Positions 5,424 to 13,821 of a stretch of 24,228 nt of DNA are shown here, piece by piece. A program made the position numbers and the translations under genes. A model generated the notes under the pieces. That model saw only the letters and a list, made by a program, of their open reading frames with translations, made no database searches and was not told the origin of the DNA. Position 1 is the stretch's first letter; every line of letters begins with the position of its first letter. Source of the DNA: a virus; IMG/VR virus record IMGVR_UViG_3300033149_003051, positions 1 through 24,228 of that record; one strand, 5' to 3'.

Positions 5424-5747
5424 ATGATAGTAGTTAAGGACTTAAGGTCACTAGGGCTGGATGATAAGTTGGTAGAGGTGGTAGAAGATCTCTTCAGGGG
5501 GTTTGGAGAGATGGTTATTACTTCTACTCTCCGGCCAGGTGATAAGGGGGTGCATGGTACTGTTCCGGTTAGAGGGATTGACTTGAGGTGCCGAAACATA
5601 AGTTTCGGGAGATTGGTAGAAACTTTTATTAACAGCCGGTGGGTTTATGATCCAAGGAGGGAAAGTCTCGCTGTCTGCATTTGTCATGATACCGGAAGGG
5701 GCCTGCACCTCCATCTTCAAGTTCATCCAGAGACAAGGAGAAGATAG
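5424..5747 (+). CDS. Putative M15-like peptidase (endolysin candidate)
   Basis: A 107-residue protein. The motif TSTLRPGD-x2-VHG (33-45) followed by GIDL (51-54) and HLHLQVHP (95-102) matches the zinc-ligand pattern of M15/hedgehog-type D,D-peptidases: H44, D53 and H97, with H95 nearby. Such enzymes cut peptidoglycan cross-links at the end of infection. There is no signal peptide, so export would rely on the holin encoded two bases downstream. It is shorter than typical lysins and has no wall-binding domain, so it could be a compact catalytic domain or a virion-associated relative. AGAGGGAG lies about ten bases before the start. Confidence 0.65.
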   Translation: MIVVKDLRSLGLDDKLVEVVEDLFRGFGEMVITSTLRPGDKGVHGTVPVRGIDLRCRNISFGRLVETFINSRWVYDPRRESLAVCICHDTGRGLHLHLQVHPETRRR

Positions 5748-5749
5748 GG

Positions 5750-6196
5750 ATGGGGTTTTTATCTTGGTTCGGGTTAGGGAAGTCAGTTAAGGCCGTAGAG
5801 ACGGGAGCAGATGTTGTTAAGACCTTTACGGATGGAATTGTAGATGGTCTAGATGCTCTCATTTATACGGAAGAGGAAAGAGCCAAGATGAGTCAGAAGG
5901 GGGCGGAGACTCTTTTGGAGTTTTTTAATGTTTTTGCGAGAGAGTCATCTCCTAGGGCGTTGGCCAGAAGAGCACTTGCTGTTAAGACCTTTGATGCTTT
6001 CTTTGCTCTTATTTTCTTGGGTGTTGTCTGTAGGATTTTCGGTGTAATAGAGCCGAAGTTAATAGACGTTGCTAAGGATCTCATTAGTCTAGCAACTTCC
6101 GGCATAGTTGGTGGATTAGTTCTCTCTGTCGCAACAACTTACTTCGTACCTCATCAGATCAGTAAGATTTGGAGAGGTAAAAATGCAAAAGATTAG
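5750..6196 (+). CDS. Holin-like membrane protein (GTA/3TM holin type)
   Basis: 148 residues. A hydrophobic N-terminal helix is followed by an amphipathic region (20-60) with a TEEERAKM motif, then an SSPRALARRALA stretch and two membrane segments (about 81-100 and 112-134), ending in a basic tail. This arrangement resembles the family of three-TM holins known from gene-transfer agents and phages, which form membrane lesions that let the lysin out. It starts two bases after the peptidase and overlaps the small terminase start by 14 bases, forming a lysis pair at the head of the late operon. Confidence 0.75.
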   Translation: MGFLSWFGLGKSVKAVETGADVVKTFTDGIVDGLDALIYTEEERAKMSQKGAETLLEFFNVFARESSPRALARRALAVKTFDAFFALIFLGVVCRIFGVIEPKLIDVAKDLISLATSGIVGGLVLSVATTYFVPHQISKIWRGKNAKD

Positions 6197-6857
6197 TGGA
6201 GTGTCAGGAGTACAGTTGCCAGAGCCTTCTAAGAAGGAGACGCCTCAACTGGAGCCTACTCAGGATCTTGTTGGGTTGATAGAAGATAGTGGCATCCGCT
6301 ACGGCACAGCTCCGCAACATAATCGCTTCGCCATGAGAAAGGGCGGCTGGAATCCAAAGGAACTTTCTCCTTTCATGCAGCGTATTATGGATATCCAGCT
6401 AATGAACCCTTCTCTCAAGGCTAAGGAGATAGCACGGCTTGTAGGTGTTTCTAAGAGCACCGTCTCCAGAGTTATCTCATGTGACATGTATCGCATGAGA
6501 TACAAGCAGCGCCGTCTAGAGATAGAGAAGATCCTTGATGAGACTACTGCTAGAGAAGTCAAGAAGTTCCGAGAGCTTCGAGATAAAATGATCGAGCTTC
6601 ATAAGGAACTTATTGAGAAAGATCCTGCTCAATATGCTGGGAAAGAGCTTGAATATGAGAAGCTGAGACAGAGGAGCATTTCGGAGATTCTTCGTCTCTC
6701 TGCTGAAGAGCTTAGGCATCTTCAGGGGAAGATTGATAACAATGGTAACGGGCAGGGTAAGGAGAGTTCTGTAGAGACAGGTGTGGAGTTGGATCTTTCT
6801 GATCCCAATGCGGCATATCTTCGTGTCGTCAGTCGCTTCAGGAAGGGGACTAAGTAG
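6183..6857 (+). CDS. terS: Small terminase subunit (TerS)
   Basis: 224 residues. A helix-turn-helix of the LKAKEIARLVGVSKSTVSRVI type lies at 79-99, followed by a long charged helical region (105-190) that probably forms the oligomerisation coiled coil. TerS rings recognise the phage DNA packaging site and load the large subunit. It sits directly before the large terminase and its stop overlaps that GTG start (TAGTG). It overlaps the holin end by 14 bases. Identification rests on the domain layout and position. Confidence 0.88.
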   Translation: MQKISGVSGVQLPEPSKKETPQLEPTQDLVGLIEDSGIRYGTAPQHNRFAMRKGGWNPKELSPFMQRIMDIQLMNPSLKAKEIARLVGVSKSTVSRVISCDMYRMRYKQRRLEIEKILDETTAREVKKFRELRDKMIELHKELIEKDPAQYAGKELEYEKLRQRSISEILRLSAEELRHLQGKIDNNGNGQGKESSVETGVELDLSDPNAAYLRVVSRFRKGTK

Positions 6858-8608
6858 TGGCTTACTTGTATCCAAAAGATAGGGAAGAGAATATCATCTA
6901 CAGAGATGAAGTTCTCCGTCTTGCGGATAAGGATGATGCTTTTAGAGATCTGGAGAAGAAGAAGTTCTTTTCAGATATTCTCTATGCTTTCAATGTCTTC
7001 TTCTGGACCTACGATCCACGGGTTCCACCTCACCATCTTCCTTTCATTACTTACGACTTTCAAGATGACGCGATTTTAGAAATCAATCAAGCAATAGAAG
7101 ATGGAGAAGATTTGCTCATAGAGAAATCTCGTGACATGGGTGTGAGCTGGATAGTAGTCTCCGTCTTCACTTGGAGATGGCTCAAGAGAGAATCAGGAAA
7201 TAACACTCTTGTCGGCTCGAGAAAAGAGGATCTTGTTGATAAGAAGGGGAACCTTGATACTCTTCTAGAGAAAGCTCGGTACCAGATTTACAAGATTCCT
7301 GACTGGCTAGTTCCTACTGGTTTCAACCCTCTTAAGCATGATAATCACCTTCAGTTATATAATCCCTCCAACAGTAATACCATCCAAGGTGAATCCACCA
7401 ACGAACACTTCGCTACTGGTGGTAGGTATAGAGCAGTCCTCTTTGATGAAGCCGCTAAGTGGGGGGAGTTAGCAGAGGCAGCTTGGATCTCTGCTGGTGA
7501 CTCTACTCCATGCAGGATTGCGGTATCTACTCCCTTCGGAATGGGTAATCATTTTGCTAAGTTGAGATTTAGTAAGAGCATCAAGGTTCTTTCCTTCCAT
7601 TGGACTAAGCATCCTATTAAGTCTCAAGGAGCATATTGTGATCTCGTCACTAGAAAAGTGAGATCTCCTTGGTATGACAAAGAGTGTGAGAGAAGAAAAG
7701 CCACTCCTCTTGCCATTGGTCAAGAGCTAGACATTGACTATGTCACCTCTGGTTCTCCTGCTTTCTCACCAGAGTACATCAAGATAATAAAGACCAGATC
7801 TGAACATGAGGAAAAGGCTCTAAAGCCTTATAAACTCAACGTCAACTCTGGATTCCCAGTTGTTAGTCAAATTGGTAATATCACCATTTATAGACCTCCT
7901 AGAAAAAACTGTCAATATGTCATCGGAGCAGACGTAGCAGAAGGAGTTGGTCTAGGGGATTTCTCTGCGGCGATAGTCTTGAATCGTCATACGATGGATA
8001 TTGATGCTGTTTATCATGCCAGGAGCAGTCCAGATACTTTTGCCTTTGAGCTTATGACTCTCGGCTACATGTACGCAGGTTGTGATCCTAGAAAAGCAGC
8101 TCTTCTTGCTATTGAATCTAATACCATTGGTAAGGGAACTGTCTTAAGATGTGATGAGGAGAACTATCCTAACCTCTATTATCACGTGAACGAACATCTT
8201 GCTACCAAGAAGCAAACCATGCGTCTAGGCTGGCTTACTACTAGACCAACCAAACTGATCCTAGTCTCCGAAATAGAGAACCATCTCTATAACTCTATGC
8301 AATTTGGATATTTCATCCCCATTAACATCTGTGAAGAACTTCTGACCTTTGTAGTAAAAGGTCAGAAGGGATCTATGCTCCGATATGAAGCAGATGATGG
8401 TTGTCATGATGATCTCGTCATGGCTTTAGGGATAACTCTTGCAGCTCATCAGACTGGTGGGGTTGTTAAGAGAAAGAAGAAGGAAGTAATTGCACCTGAT
8501 GTCTTCCCGAAAATGAAAGAGCCTACTATTCATGAGCTATGTATGGCAACCATCAAGAGGAGAAGGATGGAATCACAGATAGATGAACATTTTGGATTAG
8601 ATTTCTAG
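6857..8608 (+). CDS. terL: Terminase large subunit (TerL), ATPase and nuclease
   Basis: 583 residues, GTG start coupled to the TerS stop. The packaging ATPase has an adapted Walker A (SRDMGVSW, 91-98), Walker B with its catalytic Glu (VLFDEAA, 194-200), and a coupling ST at 224-225. The RNase H-like nuclease has its acidic residues at D359 (GADVAEG), E420 (AIES) and D518-D519 (HDDLVMA). It powers DNA translocation into the prohead and cuts the concatemer. Full length, all key residues present. TerL is the best gene here for placing the phage taxonomically and predicting its packaging mode. Confidence 0.97.
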   Translation: MAYLYPKDREENIIYRDEVLRLADKDDAFRDLEKKKFFSDILYAFNVFFWTYDPRVPPHHLPFITYDFQDDAILEINQAIEDGEDLLIEKSRDMGVSWIVVSVFTWRWLKRESGNNTLVGSRKEDLVDKKGNLDTLLEKARYQIYKIPDWLVPTGFNPLKHDNHLQLYNPSNSNTIQGESTNEHFATGGRYRAVLFDEAAKWGELAEAAWISAGDSTPCRIAVSTPFGMGNHFAKLRFSKSIKVLSFHWTKHPIKSQGAYCDLVTRKVRSPWYDKECERRKATPLAIGQELDIDYVTSGSPAFSPEYIKIIKTRSEHEEKALKPYKLNVNSGFPVVSQIGNITIYRPPRKNCQYVIGADVAEGVGLGDFSAAIVLNRHTMDIDAVYHARSSPDTFAFELMTLGYMYAGCDPRKAALLAIESNTIGKGTVLRCDEENYPNLYYHVNEHLATKKQTMRLGWLTTRPTKLILVSEIENHLYNSMQFGYFIPINICEELLTFVVKGQKGSMLRYEADDGCHDDLVMALGITLAAHQTGGVVKRKKKEVIAPDVFPKMKEPTIHELCMATIKRRRMESQIDEHFGLDF

Positions 8609-8617
8609 GAGGAAGAG

Positions 8618-8932
8618 ATGCCCCCAAAATTTAGACTTGATGATTACAGTTATGAAGATTATGAGAGCATTACCGTAGGGAACACGGCAGTAGGGTTCAC
8701 TGCTGGTAAGATTGCTCCTAGTGGTAATGTGAATCCTGTAAAAGCCTTCTGCCGTCTTGAGACAGCGCAAGTGAGATTCCGGATGGATGGAACTGATCCA
8801 ACCAGTAGTGAAGGAATCTTATTGGAAGTTGGGGAGACTCTTGAAATTACAGGAGAGAAGAATCTTCGTAACTTCAGGGCCATCAGGACTGGTTCTACCA
8901 GTGGAGTCTTGAAGGTTCATTATGGATATTAA
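8618..8932 (+). CDS. Small beta-rich virion protein
   Basis: 104 residues with AGGAGG before its ATG. After a DYSYEDYESI start it is predicted beta-rich, with the pattern VRFRMDGTDPT, ILLEVGETLEI and F-x2-IRTG that recurs in small virion-associated proteins of many phages. It may decorate the capsid or support the adhesin. First of four closely spaced small genes between TerL and the membrane proteins. Confidence 0.75.
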   Translation: MPPKFRLDDYSYEDYESITVGNTAVGFTAGKIAPSGNVNPVKAFCRLETAQVRFRMDGTDPTSSEGILLEVGETLEITGEKNLRNFRAIRTGSTSGVLKVHYGY

Positions 8933-8946
8933 GAAGGAGACCCATC

Positions 8947-9435
8947 ATGATAGAGGCGGGAAGTAGGGTAAATATAGCTGGAGTAGCCCCGCAGTTAGAT
9001 GATACCGATAAGATTGCGGTGACTACTTACGCTTATGATGGTTCTGTGTGGAATCCAGTCACGTGTAATAGGAATATTACGGTCTTAGCAAGTGGGAATA
9101 GATCTAGCACAACTGCCAGTGCAGATCAGACGAATTGTGGGGCTGTTGGTGTTATTATCTGGTTTGACGTAACTGCTGTTCCTGGTGGAGATACTGTTCA
9201 GTTACAACTACAGGGCAAAGATCCGGTGAGTGAGAAGTATGTCACGATCTTACAAAGCGGTACTGTTAACAGCGTCTCAATCGTGCAGCTTGTAGTGTAT
9301 CCAGGAGTAACTGACACTGCATCGCAATATGATGCAGAGAATGACTCACCACTTCCAAGAACTTGGCGAGTGAATGTTGTTCATTCTGGAAGTGGAACCT
9401 TTACATATAGCGTTGGCGCTTCTTATGTTCGTTAG
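8947..9435 (+). CDS. Beta-sandwich virion protein, decoration-like
   Basis: 162 residues with AAGGAG upstream. It is Thr/Ser/Val-rich, alternating beta strands throughout, with VQLQLQGKDPVSEKYVTIL in the middle and TWRVNVVHSGSGTFTYSVG near the end, typical of small jelly-roll or Ig-like virion surface proteins. Few charged residues, no catalytic motif. Probably a capsid decoration or adhesin-base protein, judged from composition and neighbours. Confidence 0.72.
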   Translation: MIEAGSRVNIAGVAPQLDDTDKIAVTTYAYDGSVWNPVTCNRNITVLASGNRSSTTASADQTNCGAVGVIIWFDVTAVPGGDTVQLQLQGKDPVSEKYVTILQSGTVNSVSIVQLVVYPGVTDTASQYDAENDSPLPRTWRVNVVHSGSGTFTYSVGASYVR

Positions 9436-9444
9436 GGGGTAATT

Positions 9445-9666
9445 ATGTCTTGGAAATATAGCAAGGCAGTAAGGCAGGGTAACACTATAAGGGTTCTTCT
9501 GAAGAAAGGAAGAAACATCCAAGAACTAACTTGGTCTTTCAACCCCGAAGATGATCTAACCCAAGAAGAATTCTTGGCTATGGTTAAAAGGGAAGTTAAG
9601 TATTACCTTGACCACCTTAACAAACCTGGCGCGGAAGAAGATCTCACAGCGACCTTGAAGCCGTAG
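9445..9666 (+). CDS. Small hypothetical protein before the adhesin
   Basis: 73 residues, GGGGG site before the ATG. It has a basic N-terminal beta part (NTIRVLLKKGRN) and a helical second half (LTQEEFLAMVKREVKYYLDHLN). Eleven bases separate it from the adhesin gene, so it may be an adhesin accessory or assembly protein. No family recognised. Confidence 0.72.
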   Translation: MSWKYSKAVRQGNTIRVLLKKGRNIQELTWSFNPEDDLTQEEFLAMVKREVKYYLDHLNKPGAEEDLTATLKP

Positions 9667-9676
9667 AGTTGGAGTT

Positions 9677-10954
9677 ATGATTAACCAAGGCTTGATAGAG
9701 ATAATCGGAAGAGACGTCACCTTTATTGCCGGATATGGTGTGAGGTGGGATAGCTCTAATGATATAATGACAGCAGGGATTATTAGTGGTGGGGAGTTCA
9801 TAGTCTTTGATTATCAGAATTTTCCTGTTCAAGAACAAATGCGTCGATGCGTTACTACGCATGGAGCGTCTTTCGGAATAGAGTATTACCTTCACCCCGA
9901 AGACTCTACCTTGAAGGAAGATGGTAGTGCTGCTAATATAGATGGTACAGATGGTCAAGTGATGGTAGAGGTTCCTCTTTTTTATTACCTTATCTGCACT
10001 GATGGGAATTATAAGTATTTTCTTGTTGGTGAACGTCCTTTTTCTCTTATTCTTAGTGACGGAACTGAGAAAATTGCTAAGAGGCATGAGTGGTTTGAAG
10101 AAGGAGGGACTCTTAGTGACAAGAAGTACATTGGAGCTTTTGAGGGTGTACTTTACGATACTGGCACGTCTTCCTACGTAGATGGTAATGGTACTGGGCA
10201 GTATTCCTCTGGAGATAAAATTCATAGTGCTGCCGGATATATTCCTCTTACGAAGGAGACAAGAGCCACCTTCCGTGCTGGGTGTTCTGAAGATAGTGCC
10301 TATCACCAAATGGGCTACTGGGCACGTGAAGCAATTTTGCTTCTTTATCTTACTGAGTATAAATCTTGGAATTCTCAAGCAATGCTGCCTGGCTATACCG
10401 AGGGTGGTTCCTTCAACATGAACAAGGTATGCAAGACAGGCATTACCAAAGTTTTTGGCAACAAATCAGGTTCGATTAACTGGGAAGATGCCGATACTAG
10501 TCTTCGTTGTTCTACTGATCAGACGGGGAAAGTTGTTGCAAGCTCTTTCCGCGGTGTCGAAAACTTTTACGGGCATCTCTGGAAATGGGTGGATGGCATC
10601 AACGTTGAGTATGTTGGTAGCCCCCTTACTGATGCCAATGTTTATACTTGTAACGACCCCTCTAATTTCGCTGATAATACTTCCACAAACTATGTTGACG
10701 AAGGCATTGATCTGCCCTTGACGAGCGGTTGGCAGCGAGATCTTCATGATGGGTGTCTACTTCCTTCATCTGTTGGGGGAAGTTCATCTACTTATATTAC
10801 AGACTATTTTTGGGCCGGCGGGTCTGCTGGGTGGGGCGGCGTCCTATCGGCGGGCAGTCTGGCTCAAGGCGCGTATGCGGGGGCCGCGGCGTGGGCTGCG
10901 AATGCCTCTTCGTCCTATCGCGATGTGAATATCGGTGGTCGGCCGGCTGCTTAA
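9677..10954 (+). CDS. C-type-lectin-fold adhesin with DGR-like variable C-terminus
   Basis: 425 residues. The C-terminal 135 carry the marks of the C-type-lectin/formylglycine-enzyme-like fold used by DGR target proteins and phage receptor-binding proteins: FRGVENFYGHLWKWVDG (291-307), LLPSSVGGSSSTYITDYFW (361-379), and a final NIGGRPA (418-424). The last 48 codons are about 69% GC with only 12 adenines in 144 bases, unlike the AT-rich remainder of the gene, and encode a Gly/Ala/Trp/Ser-rich surface. That is what adenine-targeted mutagenic retrohoming would leave. Residues 1-250 probably bind the virion. It sits before the portal gene, an unusual place for a receptor binder. Confidence 0.85.
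   Translation: MINQGLIEIIGRDVTFIAGYGVRWDSSNDIMTAGIISGGEFIVFDYQNFPVQEQMRRCVTTHGASFGIEYYLHPEDSTLKEDGSAANIDGTDGQVMVEVPLFYYLICTDGNYKYFLVGERPFSLILSDGTEKIAKRHEWFEEGGTLSDKKYIGAFEGVLYDTGTSSYVDGNGTGQYSSGDKIHSAAGYIPLTKETRATFRAGCSEDSAYHQMGYWAREAILLLYLTEYKSWNSQAMLPGYTEGGSFNMNKVCKTGITKVFGNKSGSINWEDADTSLRCSTDQTGKVVASSFRGVENFYGHLWKWVDGINVEYVGSPLTDANVYTCNDPSNFADNTSTNYVDEGIDLPLTSGWQRDLHDGCLLPSSVGGSSSTYITDYFWAGGSAGWGGVLSAGSLAQGAYAGAAAWAANASSSYRDVNIGGRPAA
10802..10954 (+). other. Candidate DGR variable region
   Basis: Codons 376 to the stop of the adhesin. Counting by hand from 10808 over 144 bases gives 99 G or C, 33 T and 12 A. The 3' end holds a short GC-only run (CGGCCGGC) before the stop, a feature of DGR initiation sites. 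No template repeat, Avd or reverse transcriptase was found in this window, so the assignment rests on composition and the protein fold. Confidence 0.55.
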
Positions 10955-10966
10955 GATGGAGACATC

Positions 10967-11386
10967 ATGAAAACAGTAAGTGATCAGTATCCGAAAATAG
11001 AAAAACTTCAGGGAAAGATCTTATTTCCTCATAACATCCAAGAAGTAACCATCACAGACGAAGATGGTTCACAGCGAACAGTATATGAGTACGATCTTCT
11101 TTTCGTGCCCGATCATGGACAGTTGATTGATGACTATGATAGATTTAAGCTAAGTAACTATCGCGACCTTCGTCGAGTAATGTATGCCGATTGGAGAGAG
11201 CAGCTAGACATGTTATATCATGGAACTTGGGAAGAGCATATTATGAGTGTCAAGAACCAGTTCCCTAAACCAGAGGAGGGACAAATATGGACTGGAGAAC
11301 AGGAGTCTTCTGTCTCTACATCGCAACCCAAATCTTCGATTTTGTCTCAACTAGGATCGTTCTTAAAAAAGGTGGTAGGGAGTTGA
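10967..11386 (+). CDS. Adhesin-associated protein, possible assembly chaperone
   Basis: 139 residues with a GGAG site. After a beta N-terminal half (QEVTITDEDGSQ, YDLLFVPDHG), residues 60-107 contain RRVMYADWREQLDMLYHG-TW and FPKPE, a pattern shared with small proteins encoded next to phage tail fibres (the YP-x-QLD-x2-YHG and YPKP theme). The C-terminal 30 residues are Ser-rich, with a short amphipathic helix. It begins 12 bases after the adhesin. Its last 100 bases overlap the next gene in another frame. Confidence 0.72.
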   Translation: MKTVSDQYPKIEKLQGKILFPHNIQEVTITDEDGSQRTVYEYDLLFVPDHGQLIDDYDRFKLSNYRDLRRVMYADWREQLDMLYHGTWEEHIMSVKNQFPKPEEGQIWTGEQESSVSTSQPKSSILSQLGSFLKKVVGS

Positions 11387-11586
11387 TGCCGGTGATGAGA
11401 GGGCTCTTTAGGGTTCTTAATATGGATCTTGCCTTGATGATAAAGAGTATTTTTACTCTAGCCATTGGTACGGCGCTTTATTATTTTGGTGATGATTTCA
11501 AAGCTACTGAAGTTGGTCTTTATGTTCTTACCATGTTTTACGTTGTTGTTTGCATCAATAACTTTAGAGCAATGAGGGCATCGTGA
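11287..11586 (+). CDS. DUF5658-like membrane protein
   Basis: 99 residues with AGGAGG before the ATG, beginning inside the previous gene in a different frame. It has three hydrophobic helices (about 5-20, 48-68, 75-92). The pattern D18-x3-T22 followed by KKGGRELMPVMR resembles the DUF5658 membrane family. Role unknown; a second holin or a superinfection-exclusion protein would be compatible, but nothing proves either. Confidence 0.72.
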   Translation: MDWRTGVFCLYIATQIFDFVSTRIVLKKGGRELMPVMRGLFRVLNMDLALMIKSIFTLAIGTALYYFGDDFKATEVGLYVLTMFYVVVCINNFRAMRAS

Positions 11587-11909
11587 TGGAGAATATGTTT
11601 TATGTCTTTTTCTTCGGCTATTTGATTCTTGTCATCGTATTTGTGTTCTTTGCATTTAGGAGATATGACAAGATTATATCGCTCCATCGCCAGATGAACA
11701 GGGAGCTTAGACAGCAACTAGAGAAGACTCTTAATAGACTAATGGCAGTAGATTATGAGAAATTAGCAGAAGTAGATATGAGAGCCAGGGCAGAAGCCCT
11801 TGCAGTATGGCATACAGCCGCTGCGACTAATGAATACTCTGATCTTGATATCCAAGAGCCTTACGAGGTAAAGGTGAGAAAGGATGCCATCACTAGCACA
11901 GAAGATTAA
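11586..11909 (+). CDS. Single-pass membrane protein with coiled coil
   Basis: The ATG at 11586 overlaps the previous stop (TGATG); a GTG three bases earlier is a less likely start. 107 residues: one strong N-terminal membrane helix (4-24), then a charged coiled-coil stretch (30-60) and a hydrophilic tail. This is the topology of i-spanins and of many small phage membrane proteins. No outer-membrane lipoprotein partner was found nearby, so a spanin role is unproven. Ends inside the portal start by 26 bases. Confidence 0.7.
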   Translation: MENMFYVFFFGYLILVIVFVFFAFRRYDKIISLHRQMNRELRQQLEKTLNRLMAVDYEKLAEVDMRARAEALAVWHTAAATNEYSDLDIQEPYEVKVRKDAITSTED

Positions 11910-13821
11910 AGATAAGATCGACGAACATACGAAAGAGAAGCTCGTCAATATGCAGCTTGGTGCATTCGTGACTGAGAAGTTCGATGCAGCCAAGACTATG
12001 AGGCGAGTTCTTGAGGTGAAGTGGTATATTGTCAGATCCTTTCTTAGGAATGAGCAATATATCTTCTGGAACAGAGGGACTGGGAATCTTGAGAGACATA
12101 GAGCAATTGATCCTCGCAGAGTGAGGATGGTTGATAATAAGATATTGCACTATGTCAGAAAACAGCAATCAGCATTCTTGAGACTAAGGCCGAAGGCAGA
12201 AGTTATTCCTAATTCATCTTCTCAAGAAGACAGAGATGCTGCGAAATTAGGTACTCAGGTCTTAGAGCATCTTCACAGAGTTCTTCAAGGTCCAAAGGTT
12301 GCTAGAGATGTTGTTAACTGGGTTACATCTACTGGAAATGCGTTTGTGGTAGATGGTTTTGATGAAGATAAGAATGAGATAGTTCTGGAAGTAGATTCTC
12401 CCTTCTGCTGGTTCGTGCCAGCTCATAGTTTTGGACCTTGTGAGGTTCAAGATATGCCTTGGATTATTCGGGCGAAGATTAGGACTCTTGATTGGATTAA
12501 AGAGAAATATGATTTCGACGCCACAGCAGAGAGTTTCACAGCGGATCAGACTCTTTTGCTTCTCTTAAGGGATCTTGATGAGACTGGAGCGGCTATTGAA
12601 TCTAGTGCTATCCCGTCTGCCATTGTGAAGGAATGTTGGATAAAGCCGAATCCGAAATATCCTAAAGGGGCGTATGTTGTTACTGTTAATAATAAGGTAG
12701 TGCATAGAGATGCTATGCCTAATTATGGTGATAAGGAGAAGCCGATATATGAGTATCCCGTGACGCACTTTAGGGATATTGTCATTCCAGGATTCTTCTG
12801 GGGAATGGCCACTGCTGAGGCAGCTATTCCTCTTCAGAAGGATTGGAATAGGATAAGATCATCTATCATCGAGTGGACTAGATCTATGGCAAAAGGAAAA
12901 TGGCTCTCCCCTAGAGGAGCTGGATTGTCGTCTACTGCCATAGATAATGAACATGGAGAGGTGATAGAGTTTGATGTTATCAGAGGAGTCTTACCTCAAC
13001 AGGCAAGGATAGTTCCTTTACCTAATGCGGTCTTTAATGCGCTTCAGTTGAATAAAGAGAGCTTCATGGATCTTTTTGCTCAACATGAAGTTACTCAGGC
13101 CACAAATCGTAGTGATATTCGGTCTGGCCACATGGTGGCGTTGCTCTTAGAGCAAGATGCCTCAGCTCATGCAGCTACTTATCAGGACTTTGAAGATAAT
13201 TGGGCAAAGTTGTGGAAGCATGTTTTGCTTCTAGTGAAGAAGTTTTATAAAGATACTCGTTATATTAAGATTCTTGGTGCAGGAAGAGAATGGGAGATCA
13301 AAGAGTTCAAAGCATCTGATCTTAAAGATAACACAGATGTCTTCGTAGCAACTGGAGCACACTTGCCAGAGAATAGACTTGCTAGACAGAGTATGATTCT
13401 TGAGCGGTTCCAGATGGGCCTTTATGGGCCGCCTCAAGATCCGAAGGTTGCTAATAAAGTTCGCCGTATGATGGATGAGGCGACTATTGATGATGTTTAT
13501 GATGATATTACTCCGGATCAGAATCTTGCGCAGAATGAGAATAGGATGCTCCGACATGGTGTTCCGGTGAATGTTAATATATATGATAATGACATTGTAC
13601 ATCTCGCTGAGCATGATAGAGATATCAAGTCTCCTGAAGTTCAAGCAAAGTTAAAAGAGCCGGATGGAGCAGATGTTCTTACGGCTTATACTAACCATAT
13701 TAACCAACACAGAGAACGTCTGCAAAAGCAGATGATGGTGCAACAACAGATGATGGGAGGACCACCAAATGTACTGGCTGGGCCGCAGCAACAGAAGACC
13801 CCAGGTTCCCCAATGGTCTAG
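11884..13821 (+). CDS. Portal protein (P22-like)
   Basis: 645 residues. The protein has a long helical N-terminal domain, a central alpha/beta wing (EYPVTHFRDIVIPGFFWGMATAEAAIPLQKDWNR region at about 293-326), a stem and crown region rich in helices, and a Gln-rich tail (QMMVQQQMM, 615-625). This resembles portals of P22-like and other short-tailed phages. Twelve copies would form the DNA channel at one capsid vertex and the base for the head-tail adaptor. Its position before scaffold and capsid genes agrees. Length is in the usual range of these larger portals. Confidence 0.9.
   Translation: MPSLAQKIKDKIDEHTKEKLVNMQLGAFVTEKFDAAKTMRRVLEVKWYIVRSFLRNEQYIFWNRGTGNLERHRAIDPRRVRMVDNKILHYVRKQQSAFLRLRPKAEVIPNSSSQEDRDAAKLGTQVLEHLHRVLQGPKVARDVVNWVTSTGNAFVVDGFDEDKNEIVLEVDSPFCWFVPAHSFGPCEVQDMPWIIRAKIRTLDWIKEKYDFDATAESFTADQTLLLLLRDLDETGAAIESSAIPSAIVKECWIKPNPKYPKGAYVVTVNNKVVHRDAMPNYGDKEKPIYEYPVTHFRDIVIPGFFWGMATAEAAIPLQKDWNRIRSSIIEWTRSMAKGKWLSPRGAGLSSTAIDNEHGEVIEFDVIRGVLPQQARIVPLPNAVFNALQLNKESFMDLFAQHEVTQATNRSDIRSGHMVALLLEQDASAHAATYQDFEDNWAKLWKHVLLLVKKFYKDTRYIKILGAGREWEIKEFKASDLKDNTDVFVATGAHLPENRLARQSMILERFQMGLYGPPQDPKVANKVRRMMDEATIDDVYDDITPDQNLAQNENRMLRHGVPVNVNIYDNDIVHLAEHDRDIKSPEVQAKLKEPDGADVLTAYTNHINQHRERLQKQMMVQQQMMGGPPNVLAGPQQQKTPGSPMV

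Noticed and set aside
9644-10378. Minus-strand ORF opposite the adhesin
   Set aside because: Antisense shadow of a well-supported gene; low-complexity Ile/Thr-rich translation and no ribosome site context.
10753-10983. Overlapping plus-strand ORF inside the adhesin end
   Set aside because: It is an alternate frame of the GC-rich variable segment; no ribosome site, and the main frame has clear fold motifs.
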